Origin: Allobaculum stercoricanis DSM 13633 | Lineage (GTDB): Bacteria > Bacillota_I > Bacilli_A > Erysipelotrichales > Erysipelotrichaceae | Direction of reading: 5' to 3' | DNA length: 64,000 nt | Assembly (NCBI RefSeq): GCF_000384195.1 | Contig: NZ_KB913034.1 | Span: 210,745 to 274,744, forward strand | In this document: in pieces, positions 50,870 through 63,613 of the stretch | Layout of the letters: the number at the start of each line of letters is the position of its first letter | Numbering within the stretch: the first letter of the stretch is position 1 | Translations under genes and position numbers: made by a program | Notes under the pieces: model-generated | What the model was told of the DNA's origin: nothing | Database searches by the model: none | Seen by the model: only the letters and a program-made list of their open reading frames with translations

Positions 50870-52796
50870 ACATTGGATAATTTCATTTCTGTTATTACAA
50901 GTCGTAGCATTTGCGATGATCGTTTATTTAGCCTATGCCCAAGCATGGGTGGTCTTTGCGATTTTTCTGACGATGACGCTGTTGACGGATGTGATTTTCT
51001 TTGGCTTTTTGATCTCTATTCGTCGTAAAGGAATTCAAAGGGATTTAGACATCAGCCGCGTTTTAGGAAAAGATGCCAAAGATGCATTAGAGTTCGGAGA
51101 AATTGGCATTATTACTTATGATGATGAATATATCTGTACTTGGACTTCTGACTATCTTCAAAAACAAGGCATTGATTTAGTCAATCAAAAGCTCACGACA
51201 TTTTTACCGAATATTCGCGAATTATTTGGAGATGTTGATACGATTACTGGAACATACAAGGATCAGATTTTTGAAGTTACACATAAAGAGGGTAGCCAAG
51301 TCTTGTTTGTTCGTGATATTACGAAAGTGTCTAAATTAGAAAGTAAGATCAAGCACGGTTCAACGGTTGTCGGCTTGTTATGTTTAGATAACTATGATGA
51401 ATATCAAAGTATGGATGATGAAGAAGTCATCAATGAAATCAACAACGAAATTCGAATGCCGATTATTGCTTGGGCAAAAGAATTCGGCATCTTCATTCGT
51501 CGCATGCGTTCAGACCGCTATTTACTTGTGTTGGATGATGAGATTTTAACGAAAATCCGCAAAAACGATTTCCAAATTTTGCAGCAGATCAAAGATATCT
51601 CCGCAAAACTTGATATCGCCATTACTCTGTCGATTGTCTTAGTCGAAAATATGCCGGACTTTTTAGAGTTAGATCGCACGCTCAATGATGCTTTGGAAAT
51701 TATTCAATCACGAGGTGGGGACCAAGCAGTCATTAAAAATGGAATTTTACCGTATGAATTTATCGGTGGAAATACAGAAAAATCATCGAGTGGATCGAAA
51801 GTGCGCGTTCGAATTGTCGGATCAAGTATTCAAGACTCCGTTCGCAATGGGGGAAAAGTATTTGTTTTAGGCCATGTCAATACGGACTATGATGCGATGG
51901 GAGCGGCAATCGCAGTTTCAAGTTGGGCTAAAGCACTCAAAAAAGAAGTGTCGATTGTCTTAAAAAATGTGCCTCGTGATGCGCAACTCCAACAAACGAT
52001 GGATTACTATAATGAAAAAATGACAACCCGTCATCATTTCATTACAGAAGATGAGGCGATTGAACGGCTGGATCCGAAAAAAGATATTTTAATTATGGTT
52101 GACCACTCTAATCCGCAAATCTCGAGTGGTAAGCGTCTTGTTGAAATGGGCGTACAAACGATTATTATTGACCACCACCGTCGTGCACCAGCATTTCCAG
52201 ACAACGTGCTCACATCCTATATTGAATCGCAAGCCTCGAGTACTTGTGAACTTTTAACGGAACTTTTACAAACTTCACCTGTTGTTGTTCCAATTTATGA
52301 AATGGAAGCAACGATTATGTATCTCGGAATTTTAGTAGATACAGGACGATTTAAACAACATACATCCGAGAGAACTTTTTTGGCGGCCGGTATTTTACGC
52401 TCTTGGGGGGCAAATCCACAAGTGGCAGAACAAGCGCTCAAAGAAAGCTATTCCGATTTCAAAAAGCGTTCAGCTTTGATTGAAACAGCTCAGATTTACC
52501 GTGATAAGTATATGATTGATGTGTTACCAGTTTCAGTATCGAGAACAATGCTCTCGCAAATCTCGGATAGCCTGTTAAAATTTAAAGGTTGCCAAGCAGC
52601 GTTCACGATTGGTGTGAATGAAAATAATGGCGCTACCGCCATTTCTGCGCGAAGCGATGGAACAGTGAATGTTCAAAAGATTATGGAAAAAATGAATGGA
52701 GGAGGTCATTTTAGTGCTGCGGCTTTAGAGCGTGATGATATTTCATGCAACCAAGCAGAGCGGATTTTAAAAGACTTACTCGATCAGGAGGGATAA
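50856..52796 (+). CDS. gdpP: Cyclic-di-AMP phosphodiesterase GdpP
   Basis: This 646-residue membrane enzyme hydrolyses c-di-AMP to pApA, controlling potassium, osmotic and wall homeostasis. Two N-terminal helices (about 8-55) are followed by a PAS-like domain (80-160), a degenerate GGDEF domain (170-300, [13 protein letters not shown] replacing GGDEF), then DHH/DHHA1 domains. Metal ligands: [29 protein letters not shown] and DTGRFKQHT. The end has [10 protein letters not shown]. It overlaps yybS and ends two bases before rplI. Confidence 0.95.
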   Translation: MNQFKHWIISFLLLQVVAFAMIVYLAYAQAWVVFAIFLTMTLLTDVIFFGFLISIRRKGIQRDLDISRVLGKDAKDALEFGEIGIITYDDEYICTWTSDYLQKQGIDLVNQKLTTFLPNIRELFGDVDTITGTYKDQIFEVTHKEGSQVLFVRDITKVSKLESKIKHGSTVVGLLCLDNYDEYQSMDDEEVINEINNEIRMPIIAWAKEFGIFIRRMRSDRYLLVLDDEILTKIRKNDFQILQQIKDISAKLDIAITLSIVLVENMPDFLELDRTLNDALEIIQSRGGDQAVIKNGILPYEFIGGNTEKSSSGSKVRVRIVGSSIQDSVRNGGKVFVLGHVNTDYDAMGAAIAVSSWAKALKKEVSIVLKNVPRDAQLQQTMDYYNEKMTTRHHFITEDEAIERLDPKKDILIMVDHSNPQISSGKRLVEMGVQTIIIDHHRRAPAFPDNVLTSYIESQASSTCELLTELLQTSPVVVPIYEMEATIMYLGILVDTGRFKQHTSERTFLAAGILRSWGANPQVAEQALKESYSDFKKRSALIETAQIYRDKYMIDVLPVSVSRTMLSQISDSLLKFKGCQAAFTIGVNENNGATAISARSDGTVNVQKIMEKMNGGGHFSAAALERDDISCNQAERILKDLLDQEG

Positions 52797-52797
52797 A

Positions 52798-53250
52798 ATG
52801 AAAGTCATTTTGCTACAAGACGTTCGTAACGTCGGAAAAAAAGATGAAGTCAAAGAAGTTTCAGATGGATATGGAAGAAACTTCTTGATTAAACAGAATC
52901 TTGCAGAACCTTACAACAAAGTTACTTCTCGTGAATTAGATCAACGTAAAGAAGAAGAACGTCTACAAGATTTAGAAAATCAAAAACAAGCTGAAATCAC
53001 TGCCGAAGAACTCAAAGAAATGACGCTTGAATTCCAATTGAATACAGGAAAAGGCGGCAATACATTTGGTCAGATTTCTTCTAAACAAATCGTTGCAGCT
53101 TTAGCTCAAAAAGGAGTACACGTAGATAAACGTAAAATCATCATGGATACTCCAGTTGCTTCATTAGGAACGACAAAAGTTAAAGTCGATCTTTATAAAG
53201 GTAAAATTATTGGCACCATTAACGTGCATGTTAGCGCTAAAGGGGCCTAA
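52798..53250 (+). CDS. rplI: 50S ribosomal protein L9
   Basis: This 150-residue protein has the N-terminal rRNA-binding domain [21 protein letters not shown] and [10 protein letters not shown], a long central helix, and a C-terminal domain ending [18 protein letters not shown] at the end of gdpP serves as ribosome site. It directly abuts dnaB with no intervening base, as in the Bacillus order gdpP-rplI-dnaC. Confidence 0.97.
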   Translation: MKVILLQDVRNVGKKDEVKEVSDGYGRNFLIKQNLAEPYNKVTSRELDQRKEEERLQDLENQKQAEITAEELKEMTLEFQLNTGKGGNTFGQISSKQIVAALAQKGVHVDKRKIIMDTPVASLGTTKVKVDLYKGKIIGTINVHVSAKGA

Positions 53251-54603
53251 ATGATTCGCGAACTGCCAAATGCCCAACGCATGGAGCAGTCATTACTCGG
53301 TTCACTCCTCGTCTTTCCGGAAGTCATCTCGCTTTGTCGGGATGCGGATTTGAGTGCGACTGAGTTTTTTGTTCCAGCGCACCAAAAAATTTATGACGCA
53401 ATTTTAGAAGTTGCAGATGAAGGTCAAGCGATTGACTTTGAACGTATTTTGCAACGTTTAACAGAAAATGGCGATGAATCTTCGAGCGGTGGGCTAGAGT
53501 ATTTATCTCAATTAATGGATGCAGCAGTCTCCGGTGCAGCAGCTGCAAGCTACATTGAAACAATTCAAAATAAATCGCAATTACGCCGTTTAATTGAAAC
53601 GTCCGATAAAATTGCTGAACAAGCTGGAACCTCTAACGCACAAATCGACACGATTTTAGACGATGCTGAACGTCTAGTTATGGATGTTACCCGCAAAAGA
53701 AGAGGAACTGATTTTAAATCTTCTCGTGAGATTGTCGCTGAAGTTAAAGCTGAACTTGAAATGTTGAGAACTTCCAAAGGAATCAGTGGCATACGAACGG
53801 GATATGCGGAACTCGACCGCATGACAAATGGGTTCCATCCTGGCGATTTGATTATTTTAGCGGCTCGTCCAGCGATGGGGAAATCAGCCTTGGCCTTGAA
53901 CTTTGCAAGCCAAGTTGCCCAAAGAAACCCTGGGGCAGTGGCAATTTTTTCACTAGAAATGCCTGGGGCATCGTTAGTCAAACGTATTTTATCTTCGATT
54001 GGCCGAATTGATGGTTCAAAACTCGTTTCCGGGAAACTCGATCCTGAAGATCTCAATAACTTAAACGATGCTTGCAATATCTTAAGTGAACGAAAAATTT
54101 TCATTGATGATACTTCGATGATTAAAGTCTCACAAATCTTTTCGAAATGTCGAAAACTACGTTCGCAAGAAGGATCACTTTCACTCATTGTTATTGACTA
54201 CTTGCAGTTAATTTCTGGCGGTGGTCGTTCGGACTCTCGTCAACAAGAAGTTTCGGAAATTTCACGTAACTTGAAAATCTTGGCTAAAGAGATGGAATGT
54301 CCAGTTATTGCCTTGTCTCAGTTATCACGTAAAGTTGAAGAACGTTCAGACCATGAACCACAATTATCTGACTTACGTGAATCTGGATCTATCGAGCAGG
54401 ATGCCGATATCGTTATGTTTATTTATCGTGAAAAGTATTATGCCAAAGATCCAGACGACAATGATCCTACCGAAACTGTCGATCTCTCGCTCAAAAAGCA
54501 CCGTAATGGGGAAACCGGAAAAATTGAACTCGTCTTTGAAAAGAATTGTTCTTTGTTCTCTTCTAAAATTAGTGAAGGGGAGTTAGACCGTTATGCAAAT
54601 TAA
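53251..54603 (+). CDS. dnaB: Replicative DNA helicase (DnaB-type)
   Basis: This 450-residue hexameric helicase unwinds DNA at the replication fork (called DnaC in Bacillus). The N-terminal helical domain (1-100, NAQRMEQSLLGSLLV) contacts primase; the RecA-like domain has GFHPGDLIILAARPAMGKSA with Walker A, VAIFSLEM, VIDYLQLISG (Walker B) and ALSQLSRKVE. Full length, no intein. Start follows the rplI stop directly; AAAGGGG in rplI is the likely ribosome site. Its end overlaps walJ by 11 bases. Confidence 0.97.
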   Translation: MIRELPNAQRMEQSLLGSLLVFPEVISLCRDADLSATEFFVPAHQKIYDAILEVADEGQAIDFERILQRLTENGDESSSGGLEYLSQLMDAAVSGAAAASYIETIQNKSQLRRLIETSDKIAEQAGTSNAQIDTILDDAERLVMDVTRKRRGTDFKSSREIVAEVKAELEMLRTSKGISGIRTGYAELDRMTNGFHPGDLIILAARPAMGKSALALNFASQVAQRNPGAVAIFSLEMPGASLVKRILSSIGRIDGSKLVSGKLDPEDLNNLNDACNILSERKIFIDDTSMIKVSQIFSKCRKLRSQEGSLSLIVIDYLQLISGGGRSDSRQQEVSEISRNLKILAKEMECPVIALSQLSRKVEERSDHEPQLSDLRESGSIEQDADIVMFIYREKYYAKDPDDNDPTETVDLSLKKHRNGETGKIELVFEKNCSLFSSKISEGELDRYAN

Positions 54604-55453
54604 TTTGTTTTGTTCGGGATCCAAAGGAAATTCTTGTTTAATTCAAACAACAACGACCAAAGTGTTAGTCGATTGTGGACCGAGCACAAAACGCTACATG
54701 ACAAACTCCCTCAAAGATGTTGATGTCAAAGTCGACGATTTAGATGCCGTGTTGATTACCCATTCACATTCGGATCATATTCGCCAATTGGCGATGTTTC
54801 AATGTGTACCGATTTATACATGCTGCCCACTTCAAGTTAAAAATTCCAAACGCGAAGAAGTACCTTTGGATTTGCATATGATTACACCACCAGCGCAGTT
54901 TGGTATTGGGGATTTAGTCATTCAAGCTTTTCCAACATCACATGATTCTGGACCAAGTATGGGCTTTGTCATTTATCATGAAAATGAAAAACTCGTCTAT
55001 GTCACGGATACGGGATATATCAAAGCCGATTATTTCGATTTGTTAAGTGATGCCGATTACTATATTTTCGAAAGCAATCACGATTTAGAAATGTTGCAAC
55101 AAACAGATCGCCCATATTGGTTAAAAGCGCGTATTGCTTGCGATACCGGACACTTATGTAATGCCGATAGTGCAAGATTGTTATCGCATTTTATTTCATC
55201 CAGAACAAAACGTATTGTACTTGCGCACTTGTCTGAAGAAGCAAATACACCAGAACTAGCACTTGAAACGTTGTCTCAACGTTTACAAATTTGTGGAATC
55301 GACGATCAACGGATGGTGATCGAAGCGGCAAGTCAGTGGCAACCCATTCGTTTTGGGCAAAAAGATCGGGCGCAAGCGCAAGTAGAAGCGCTCGACGAGA
55401 AAACTTGTTATTGTAATTTGCGAATGGATGAAATGCTTCCTTCCCAGTCATAA
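54593..55453 (+). CDS. walJ: WalJ/YycJ-like metallo-beta-lactamase-fold hydrolase
   Basis: This 286-residue MBL-fold enzyme has the signature THSHSDHIRQL, with later TSHDSGPSMGFVI and a VTDTGY segment carrying metal ligands, and AHLSEEANTPELA near the end. It resembles YycJ/VicX/WalJ, proposed to act with the WalRK wall-regulation system or as a nuclease in DNA repair. walRK is not in the window; here the gene rides with dnaB instead. AAGGGG in the dnaB end precedes ATG 54593. Confidence 0.88.
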   Translation: MQINLFCSGSKGNSCLIQTTTTKVLVDCGPSTKRYMTNSLKDVDVKVDDLDAVLITHSHSDHIRQLAMFQCVPIYTCCPLQVKNSKREEVPLDLHMITPPAQFGIGDLVIQAFPTSHDSGPSMGFVIYHENEKLVYVTDTGYIKADYFDLLSDADYYIFESNHDLEMLQQTDRPYWLKARIACDTGHLCNADSARLLSHFISSRTKRIVLAHLSEEANTPELALETLSQRLQICGIDDQRMVIEAASQWQPIRFGQKDRAQAQVEALDEKTCYCNLRMDEMLPSQS

Positions 55454-55503
55454 AAATAAATTGATTGATATCACCGAGACTGAATGATTAGTTTCAATAA
55501 AAT

Positions 55504-55558
55504 AAGGCGGATCTTCGTTCTTCATCATTTTTGAAGAGTGAACAAAGTCCGCTTTTTT
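55504..55558 (+). terminator. Terminator of the yybS-walJ operon
   Basis: AAGGCGGA...TCCGCTTT with internal CTTC/GAAG pairs and six T residues. The remaining 55559-55859 shows no gene. Confidence 0.8.
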
Positions 55559-55859
55559 ATATGTTGATTCGGCGTGTTATTTGCAAAATGAGATGAAAAC
55601 GGTGCCTTAACTTTTTTAAATGATATCTCGGTCAGAACAGTTTGTTCCTCTATTTTTGCGGGGAAAATAAAGAGCTGAAAAAAGGGGATGATCCTATGTT
55701 TTGAAACAAAAGATGAGTTGTGATACATCGCATCTTTGCAAATTTGATTGCTTGCCCTTTGTTTGGAGATATTGAGTCTAACATTGTGATTGCTTTTAAA
55801 ACAGAGTCAGAAAAACTGTACAGAAAGCAAGCGCTATGCATTAATCCGGACGCTGTCTT

Positions 55860-55868
55860 TGTTATAAT
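55860..55868 (+). promoter_or_regulatory. Extended -10 promoter of upp-atp
   Basis: TGTTATAAT with an expected start near 55875, ahead of AAAGGAAGGTGAT. A weak ATTAAT is the best -35. Confidence 0.6.
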
Positions 55869-55896
55869 TAGATAGATAAAGGAAGGTGATTCATTC

Positions 55897-56517
55897 ATGT
55901 TAACCGTATTTAATCATCCGCTGATTAGTCATAAATTGACAATTATGCGTGATAAAAACACGTCAACGAAAGATTTTCGTGACAACTTAGATGAAATTGG
56001 ATCTTTGATGGTATATGAGGTCACTCGTGATTTACCATTAGTTGATGTTGAGGTGGAAACACCAATGTGCAAAATGACAGGAGCAAAGCTGGCAAAAGAT
56101 GTAATCGTTGTTCCAATTTTACGTGCAGGTCTAGGCATGACAGCAGGGATTATGAATTTAATTCCAACCGCAAAAGTAGCACACGTAGGTTTGTTCAGAG
56201 ACGAAGAAACGTTAGAACCACACACATATTTTGAAAAATATCCAAAAAATATTGCGGATGCGTATGTTATTGTCGTAGACCCAATGTTGGCAACTGGTGG
56301 AAGTAGCGTTGCTGCAATTGATATGGTCAAAAAACAAGGGGCTAAAAACATTAAATTAGTTTGTTTAGTAGGTGCCCAAGAAGGTGTAGACAACGTTGAA
56401 AAACATCACCCAGATGTCGATATTTACCTCGCTGCTTTAGATGACCATTTAAGTGAAACTGGTTATATCGTTCCTGGCTTAGGAGATGCCGGCGACCGTA
56501 TCTTTGGAACGAAATAA
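55897..56517 (+). CDS. upp: Uracil phosphoribosyltransferase
   Basis: This 206-residue salvage enzyme makes UMP from uracil and PRPP. It has the PRPP-binding signature [15 protein letters not shown], the N-terminal [24 protein letters not shown], and the uracil-binding end [24 protein letters not shown] precedes ATG. The stop overlaps the next ATG (TAATG), and the ATP synthase genes follow, the same order as in Bacillus. Confidence 0.97.
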   Translation: MLTVFNHPLISHKLTIMRDKNTSTKDFRDNLDEIGSLMVYEVTRDLPLVDVEVETPMCKMTGAKLAKDVIVVPILRAGLGMTAGIMNLIPTAKVAHVGLFRDEETLEPHTYFEKYPKNIADAYVIVVDPMLATGGSSVAAIDMVKKQGAKNIKLVCLVGAQEGVDNVEKHHPDVDIYLAALDDHLSETGYIVPGLGDAGDRIFGTK

Positions 56518-56708
56518 TGTCGCCCTCAAAATTTGCAGGTTATCTTTTAGCAAACTTGTTATTTTGTATTTGGATTGGATATTTGATTGATTCTTGGACG
56601 AATATGACCCCATTTTGGATCATCGCCTTTACCCTTTACGCCATAGTTGGCAGCTTTTTAATCTTTATACATCGCAATAAACATAAAAGCGATATCCGCA
56701 AAGATTAG
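56517..56708 (+). CDS. atpZ: AtpZ-like small membrane protein
   Basis: This 63-residue protein has two helices (about 7-24 and 31-50) and a basic C-terminus (HRNKHKSDIRKD). Its position before atpI and its two-helix form match AtpZ/AtpI-type accessory proteins, thought to aid assembly or ion supply of the F-type ATPase. The similarity is from layout; the sequence is too short to be decisive. It starts inside the upp stop. Confidence 0.7.
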   Translation: MSPSKFAGYLLANLLFCIWIGYLIDSWTNMTPFWIIAFTLYAIVGSFLIFIHRNKHKSDIRKD

Positions 56709-56734
56709 AAAATGAAAAACTGGAGCTATTGTTG

Positions 56735-57118
56735 ATGAGTAAGGGACTGAAACAAATTTTTAAACAGTCTTTGATCTACACCACAGTTATTGTAGTCTTA
56801 GGCGCAATTTTAATCGCATTATTTTGGCCTAGTGTCTCGCGTATGAATGCACTACTGGGTTTATTTTGGGGTGCATTGATCGCTTTATGTGGTTTTTCAT
56901 TGATCTGTCATATGGTGAGCAATTTATCGCAATCCATTCAGGAAGGAAAGAAGAAAGGCAGGTCAGGCTACTTTCTTCGTTATGCATTTTATGCAGTTAG
57001 CCTGGCATTAGGTGCATGGCTTCGTTTTTCGCTGATAACCATGCTATTGGGGGTAGTGGCACAAAAAGCCAGCCTTGTGTTGTATACCCTAATAAACGAA
57101 AGGATTAAAGATGAGTGA
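56735..57118 (+). CDS. atpI: ATP synthase protein I
   Basis: This 127-residue four-helix membrane protein helps c-ring assembly or Mg/Ca supply in studied species. Hydrophobic segments lie near 13-32, 37-58, 83-100 and 102-118. ATG 56735 follows GGAG by nine bases; a frame opens at a TTG slightly before. Its end overlaps atpB by eight bases. Confidence 0.82.
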   Translation: MSKGLKQIFKQSLIYTTVIVVLGAILIALFWPSVSRMNALLGLFWGALIALCGFSLICHMVSNLSQSIQEGKKKGRSGYFLRYAFYAVSLALGAWLRFSLITMLLGVVAQKASLVLYTLINERIKDE

Positions 57119-57818
57119 CGTATCACAAATTGTAATCCATATCGGCTCCTTTGAATTTCAATTACACCAGTCAATTCTGGTCTGGCTGGTGATCTGCGTA
57201 TTGATGGCTATTGTTGCTTATATCGCAGGGAAAAAAATAGAGAATGCGGACCCATCCGTTGCCCCAAAAGGGATCGTTTATTGGTCCGAGGAGCTGTATA
57301 ACCTTTGTCTTTATGTAATCAAAGGTAACTTGAAAGAGACAACTGCTCATTATTTGCCAATGTTTGGCACAATTATGATCGGCATGCTTCTTTCCAATCT
57401 CGTTGGATTGGTCGGATTCCAGAACCCAACCTCCAATATCTCATTTAACGCAACACTCGCGTTAATGTTCTTTTTGATGATTCAATTCCATGGCATTACG
57501 AAAAGTGGCTTGATTGCTCGATTGAAAGAATTGACGGAACCAATGTGGTTATTAACGCCATTGAATGTCATCGGGGAATTGGCAACACCAATTTCGTTGA
57601 CGATGCGTCTTTTCGGAAACATCCTCGCTGGAACAATCATCTCGCTATTGATTTATACCGTTATTAAATCTGTAGCTCCAATTGGCTATATTGGCTTATT
57701 GATCACTCCATTTATCCATATGTATTTGGATATTTTCTCTGGTGTGATTCAAACGTATATCTTCTTTACTTTGGGTACGTATTTCTTAGGACAACAAGTT
57801 GCCCAACAAGAAGATTAA
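57111..57818 (+). CDS. atpB: ATP synthase Fo subunit a
   Basis: This 235-residue membrane stator of the ion path has five to six helices and the essential Arg in PISLTMRLFGNILAGTI, the key contact with the c ring. Family features LVGLVGFQNPTSNI and YIFFTLGTYF are present. It overlaps atpI. A 127-base gap to atpE contains a hairpin and a micro-ORF. Confidence 0.96.
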   Translation: MSDVSQIVIHIGSFEFQLHQSILVWLVICVLMAIVAYIAGKKIENADPSVAPKGIVYWSEELYNLCLYVIKGNLKETTAHYLPMFGTIMIGMLLSNLVGLVGFQNPTSNISFNATLALMFFLMIQFHGITKSGLIARLKELTEPMWLLTPLNVIGELATPISLTMRLFGNILAGTIISLLIYTVIKSVAPIGYIGLLITPFIHMYLDIFSGVIQTYIFFTLGTYFLGQQVAQQED

Positions 57819-57865
57819 TGGATAAAACTCTTAATCAAAGAGAATTCCAAATCTATTGGAAATAA
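57818..57865 (+). CDS. 15-residue micro-ORF between atpB and atpE
   Basis: ATG overlaps the atpB stop (TAATG), as at other junctions in this window, and encodes MDKTLNQREFQIYWK. No ribosome site is obvious, and coupling to atpB would be needed. It may be chance. Confidence 0.25.
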   Translation: MDKTLNQREFQIYWK

Positions 57866-57880
57866 AACACAAATTTTGGA

Positions 57881-57909
57881 ATAAACAATCTGTATGAGCG
57901 GTTGTTTAT
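57881..57909 (+). promoter_or_regulatory. Stem-loop before atpE
   Basis: ATAAACAATC / GGTTGTTTAT forms ten pairs (one G-U) over a nine-base loop. With no T-run it is unlikely to terminate. It may mark an mRNA processing or stability site raising c-subunit output over its neighbours. Confidence 0.45.
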
Positions 57910-57927
57910 CATAAGAAACATTAATGA

Positions 57928-58188
<261 letters not shown>

Positions 58189-58205
58189 AATTATGGTGAG
58201 ATTAG

Positions 58206-58721
58206 ATGATTGATTTTAATATTGACAACTATCTGCGAATTTCCTGGCAGGATGTTTTGCTGGTATGCATCTCAACATTCATCATCGTCTTATTCTGCAA
58301 GCATTTTTTCTGGGATAAACTTTTAGCTTTTGTCGCAAAACGACAGGCCCTTATTCAAGAGAATATCGATGCCTCCAAACATTTGCGCGAACAAGCTTTA
58401 GAAGAAAAGAAACAATATGATGCACAAATCGCAAGTGCTGGATCAAAGGCGAATGCCATCATTGAGCAAGCAAAACGCGATGCACAAGCGCAAAAAAATG
58501 AAATCATCGATTCTGCAAAAAATCAGGCGGAAAATATTGCCCGCGCTGCGCAAGAAGAAATTGAACGTGACAAGCTGAAAGCACAAAAAGAAATGAAAGA
58601 TGCGATTTGTGATGTCGCAATCACAGCTGCGAGTCAGATTCTTGAATCAGAAATTGATGCAAATAAGCAGAAAGATATTTTGGATAAATTGATTGACCAG
58701 GCAGGTGAAGGTAAATGGTAG
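58206..58721 (+). CDS. atpF: ATP synthase Fo subunit b
   Basis: This 171-residue peripheral stalk protein has one N-terminal membrane helix (about 16-33) and a long charged coiled coil (50-165, rich in Ala, Glu, Lys) binding delta and F1. It starts 17 bases after atpE and overlaps atpH by seven bases. Confidence 0.94.
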   Translation: MIDFNIDNYLRISWQDVLLVCISTFIIVLFCKHFFWDKLLAFVAKRQALIQENIDASKHLREQALEEKKQYDAQIASAGSKANAIIEQAKRDAQAQKNEIIDSAKNQAENIARAAQEEIERDKLKAQKEMKDAICDVAITAASQILESEIDANKQKDILDKLIDQAGEGKW

Positions 58722-59248
58722 ATAAAAGCTTGCCTTTTGCCCAAGCACTGCTTTCAATCGGACAAGACAATAAGCAAGAAGATCAATATCTTGTAAACTT
58801 AAACGAGCTAAAAAAAATGTTTGAAGAAGTTGATCAATTGCGACTTGTCTTATCTCATCCCGGTGTGGATCGAAAAACAAAGGAAAATATATTGATTGAA
58901 ACTTGCCAAGATTCAATGGATTCTTCCTTTATCGACTTTTTAAAAGTAGCTTGTCGCCAAAATATGGCAGGACAGTTACCGCAGATTGCCGATCACTATG
59001 CGCATTTGCTTGATGAAAGTCGAAACATCCAAACAGTTAAAATTACGTCAAGTATAGAACTGGATGAAAAACAGAAAGCTAAACTGACGACAATTTTAGA
59101 AAATAAGCTCAATGGAAAAGTGAAACTCGAATGTGTCGTTGATCCATCGCTTATTGCCGGAATGAAAATTCAAACTGAAGATGCAATATTGGATGCGAGC
59201 TATTTAAAAGCGCTCGAAAAAATGAAAGAACAGCTTACGAAAAGCTAA
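58715..59248 (+). CDS. atpH: ATP synthase F1 subunit delta
   Basis: This 177-residue protein caps F1 and joins it to subunit b. It has the N-terminal helical domain (KSLPFAQALLSIG) and the C-terminal family stretch ITSSIELDEKQKAKL with CVVDPSLIAGMKIQTED. It overlaps atpF and ends 15 bases before atpA. Confidence 0.95.
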   Translation: MVDKSLPFAQALLSIGQDNKQEDQYLVNLNELKKMFEEVDQLRLVLSHPGVDRKTKENILIETCQDSMDSSFIDFLKVACRQNMAGQLPQIADHYAHLLDESRNIQTVKITSSIELDEKQKAKLTTILENKLNGKVKLECVVDPSLIAGMKIQTEDAILDASYLKALEKMKEQLTKS

Positions 59249-59263
59249 AAACAGGTGATGTGA

Positions 59264-60784
59264 ATGAGTTTAAATCCCGCAGAGATTTCAAAACTGATCA
59301 AAGCACAGATCCAAAATGTAGATAAAGATATTGAAATGAACGAAAGCGGAACTGTCCTCAGTGTTGGGGATGGGATTGCGACCGTTTATGGACTGAAAAG
59401 CGCAATGATGAGTGAACTTCTTCTTTTCCCTCATGACGTTTATGGAATGGTCATGAACTTAGAAGAAGACCAAGTCGGCGTTGTTTTGATGAGTAATGAT
59501 CCCGATATCAAAGAGGGGGATACAGTTACACGTACGGGTCACGTTGTCGAAGTACCTGTCGGCGATGCGATGTTAGGTCGTGTAGTGAATGCTCTCGGTC
59601 AGCCAATTGATGGCAAAGGAGCAATTGAAGGTACACGTCTTCGTCCAGTTGAACGTGTTGCTCCTGGTGTAATGACGAGAAAAAGTGTATCTGTACCTCT
59701 CCAAACCGGTTTAAAAATTATTGACTCTATGATCCCAATTGGTCGTGGTCAGCGTGAGTTGATCATTGGTGATAGACAAACAGGTAAAACTGCGATCGCG
59801 ATTGATACAATCATCAACCAAAAAGATCAAGGAGTGAATTGTATTTATGTAGCCATTGGCCAAAAAGCGTCAACGGTTGCACAAATTGTTGAAAAATTAA
59901 AACAGTTCGGTGCGATGGACTATACAACAGTTGTTGTCTCCACAGCATCCGAAGCAGCTCCATTACAATACATTGCCCCTTATTCAGGATGTGCAATTGG
60001 GGAAGAATGGATGGAACAAGGTAAAGACGTTTTAATCGTCTATGATGACTTGTCCAAGCACGCCGTAGCTTATCGTGCAATGGCGTTATTATTACGTCGA
60101 CCACCAGGACGTGAAGCATATCCTGGTGACGTATTCTACTTACACTCCAGATTACTCGAACGAGCTGCTCGTTTGAATGAAAATCATGGTGGTGGATCAC
60201 TGACTGCTTTGCCAATTATCGAAACGCAAGCAGGTGATATCGCTGCTTATATTCCAACAAACGTTATTTCCATCACGGATGGACAGATCTTCTTAAAAAC
60301 AGATATGTTCAACTCTGGTTTAAGACCTGCTGTCGATTCTGGTTTATCGGTATCCCGTGTTGGTTCTGCTGCCCAAGTAAAAGCAATGAAGCAAGTTTCA
60401 GGTTCCTTAAAACTTGAACTCGCTCAGTTTGCGGAAATGGAAGCATTCTCTAAATTCGGATCGGATTTAGATGCAGCAACTGCTGAAGTCTTAAATCACG
60501 GTTATCGTTTGACGCAATTGCTCGTTCAAAAACAATACGCACCATTATCAATGCCAGAAGAAGTATTGGCTTTGTTTAGTGGAAAATACAAATTCTTGAA
60601 ATCAATCCCAGTAGAAATGGTTCAAGACTTTGAAGAAAAAATGTTACTGTTTTTCAAAAATGAACATCCAGAAATCATTGCCCAAATCGATCAAGAGGGT
60701 GTTTTGAGTGATGAATTGATTGCAACAATCAAAGATTACATGCAACAATTTTTGGATGACTATAAAGTAAAGGCAGGAATCTAG
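59264..60784 (+). CDS. atpA: ATP synthase F1 subunit alpha
   Basis: This 506-residue non-catalytic nucleotide-binding subunit has Walker [15 protein letters not shown], the [10 protein letters not shown] lead-in, [11 protein letters not shown], and [24 protein letters not shown] with the arginine finger region [12 protein letters not shown]. Length and order are canonical. It ends directly before atpG. Confidence 0.98.
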   Translation: MSLNPAEISKLIKAQIQNVDKDIEMNESGTVLSVGDGIATVYGLKSAMMSELLLFPHDVYGMVMNLEEDQVGVVLMSNDPDIKEGDTVTRTGHVVEVPVGDAMLGRVVNALGQPIDGKGAIEGTRLRPVERVAPGVMTRKSVSVPLQTGLKIIDSMIPIGRGQRELIIGDRQTGKTAIAIDTIINQKDQGVNCIYVAIGQKASTVAQIVEKLKQFGAMDYTTVVVSTASEAAPLQYIAPYSGCAIGEEWMEQGKDVLIVYDDLSKHAVAYRAMALLLRRPPGREAYPGDVFYLHSRLLERAARLNENHGGGSLTALPIIETQAGDIAAYIPTNVISITDGQIFLKTDMFNSGLRPAVDSGLSVSRVGSAAQVKAMKQVSGSLKLELAQFAEMEAFSKFGSDLDAATAEVLNHGYRLTQLLVQKQYAPLSMPEEVLALFSGKYKFLKSIPVEMVQDFEEKMLLFFKNEHPEIIAQIDQEGVLSDELIATIKDYMQQFLDDYKVKAGI

Positions 60785-60785
60785 T

Positions 60786-61634
60786 ATGGCTGCAAGTAAG
60801 CAGGCCATAAAAACCAGAATTGCTTCTGTCGCTTCGACTAAAAAAATCACGAATGCAATGCAGATGGTCGCAAGCTCAAAGCTGAATAAAATTCGCAATG
60901 CGATGGAGAAAAACCGTGAATATGCGACAAGCCTCCAAGAGGTGCTCGCTATGGTTTTAGCTCGGTCCGATCAAGGAAATCGTTTGTTGCATGAAGATCC
61001 GAATAAACCTTGTTATTTATTTGTGATCACAAGTGATATGGGCCTTTGCGGGGCATATAATGCCAACGTGTTTAAGGTGTTAGAAAAAGAAATGCAGCCT
61101 CACGATTATGTAGTCATGATTGGAACGCATGGCAATAACTGGGCGAAAGCACGCAATATCGATTTAACGCAGACTTTGCTCGATATGAGCGAAGAAGATG
61201 CATATCCAGAACTTGCTAGTTATATTGATCAAGCGTTAACGCTTTATGATGAGCATAAAATTGGTGCGATCAAAGTGCTTTATACGCGTTATGTGAATAC
61301 ATTGATGTTTGAACCAGAAATCGAAACACTGCTTCCACCAAAAGTACCTGAATCAGTTCAAGAAACGAAAGTGCGAGCAGAAACGATTTTTGAACCAGAA
61401 AAATCAGTGATGTTAGCCAGCCTAATTCCAATGATCACCAAAAACGTTTTGTATTCCAAATATATGGAAAGTAAAACGAGTGAACAAGCAAGCCGTCGTT
61501 TGGCTATGGAAAATGCGACGGACAATGCGCAAGAATTAGAAGAAAAACTCAACCTCGAATACAACCGAGTAAGACAGAGTGCAATTACTCAGGAAATTAC
61601 AGAAATCGTTGGCGGTGCCAACGCTCTGAACTAG
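60786..61634 (+). CDS. atpG: ATP synthase F1 subunit gamma
   Basis: This 282-residue rotor shaft has the N-terminal helix KTRIASVASTKKITNAMQMVASSKL and C-terminal helix ending RQSAITQEITEIVGGANAL, which together form the coiled coil within the alpha-beta ring. The Rossmann-like middle has the SDMGLCGAYN motif. It begins one base after the atpA stop. Confidence 0.97.
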   Translation: MAASKQAIKTRIASVASTKKITNAMQMVASSKLNKIRNAMEKNREYATSLQEVLAMVLARSDQGNRLLHEDPNKPCYLFVITSDMGLCGAYNANVFKVLEKEMQPHDYVVMIGTHGNNWAKARNIDLTQTLLDMSEEDAYPELASYIDQALTLYDEHKIGAIKVLYTRYVNTLMFEPEIETLLPPKVPESVQETKVRAETIFEPEKSVMLASLIPMITKNVLYSKYMESKTSEQASRRLAMENATDNAQELEEKLNLEYNRVRQSAITQEITEIVGGANALN

Positions 61635-63493
<1,859 letters not shown>

Positions 63494-63549
63494 CGCATCA
63501 ATCACCGACACGAGTTGATTAGAGACTAGAAAATCAACAAAAAACAAGA

Positions 63550-63576
63550 AAACCGCCTTATATAAGGCGGTTTTTA
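63550..63576. terminator. Terminator of the upp-atp operon
   Basis: AAACCGCCTTAT / ATAAGGCGGTTT followed by a T-run; the A-run upstream lets it serve the converging ANTAR gene too. Confidence 0.93.
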
Positions 63577-63613
63577 AAATTAAGTCTTAGTAGAGATTTA
63601 CTCGATCAAAAAT

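Noticed and set aside
53565..54188. 207-codon minus-strand frame inside dnaB
   Set aside because: Antisense shadow of a conserved helicase gene with no ribosome site or family match.
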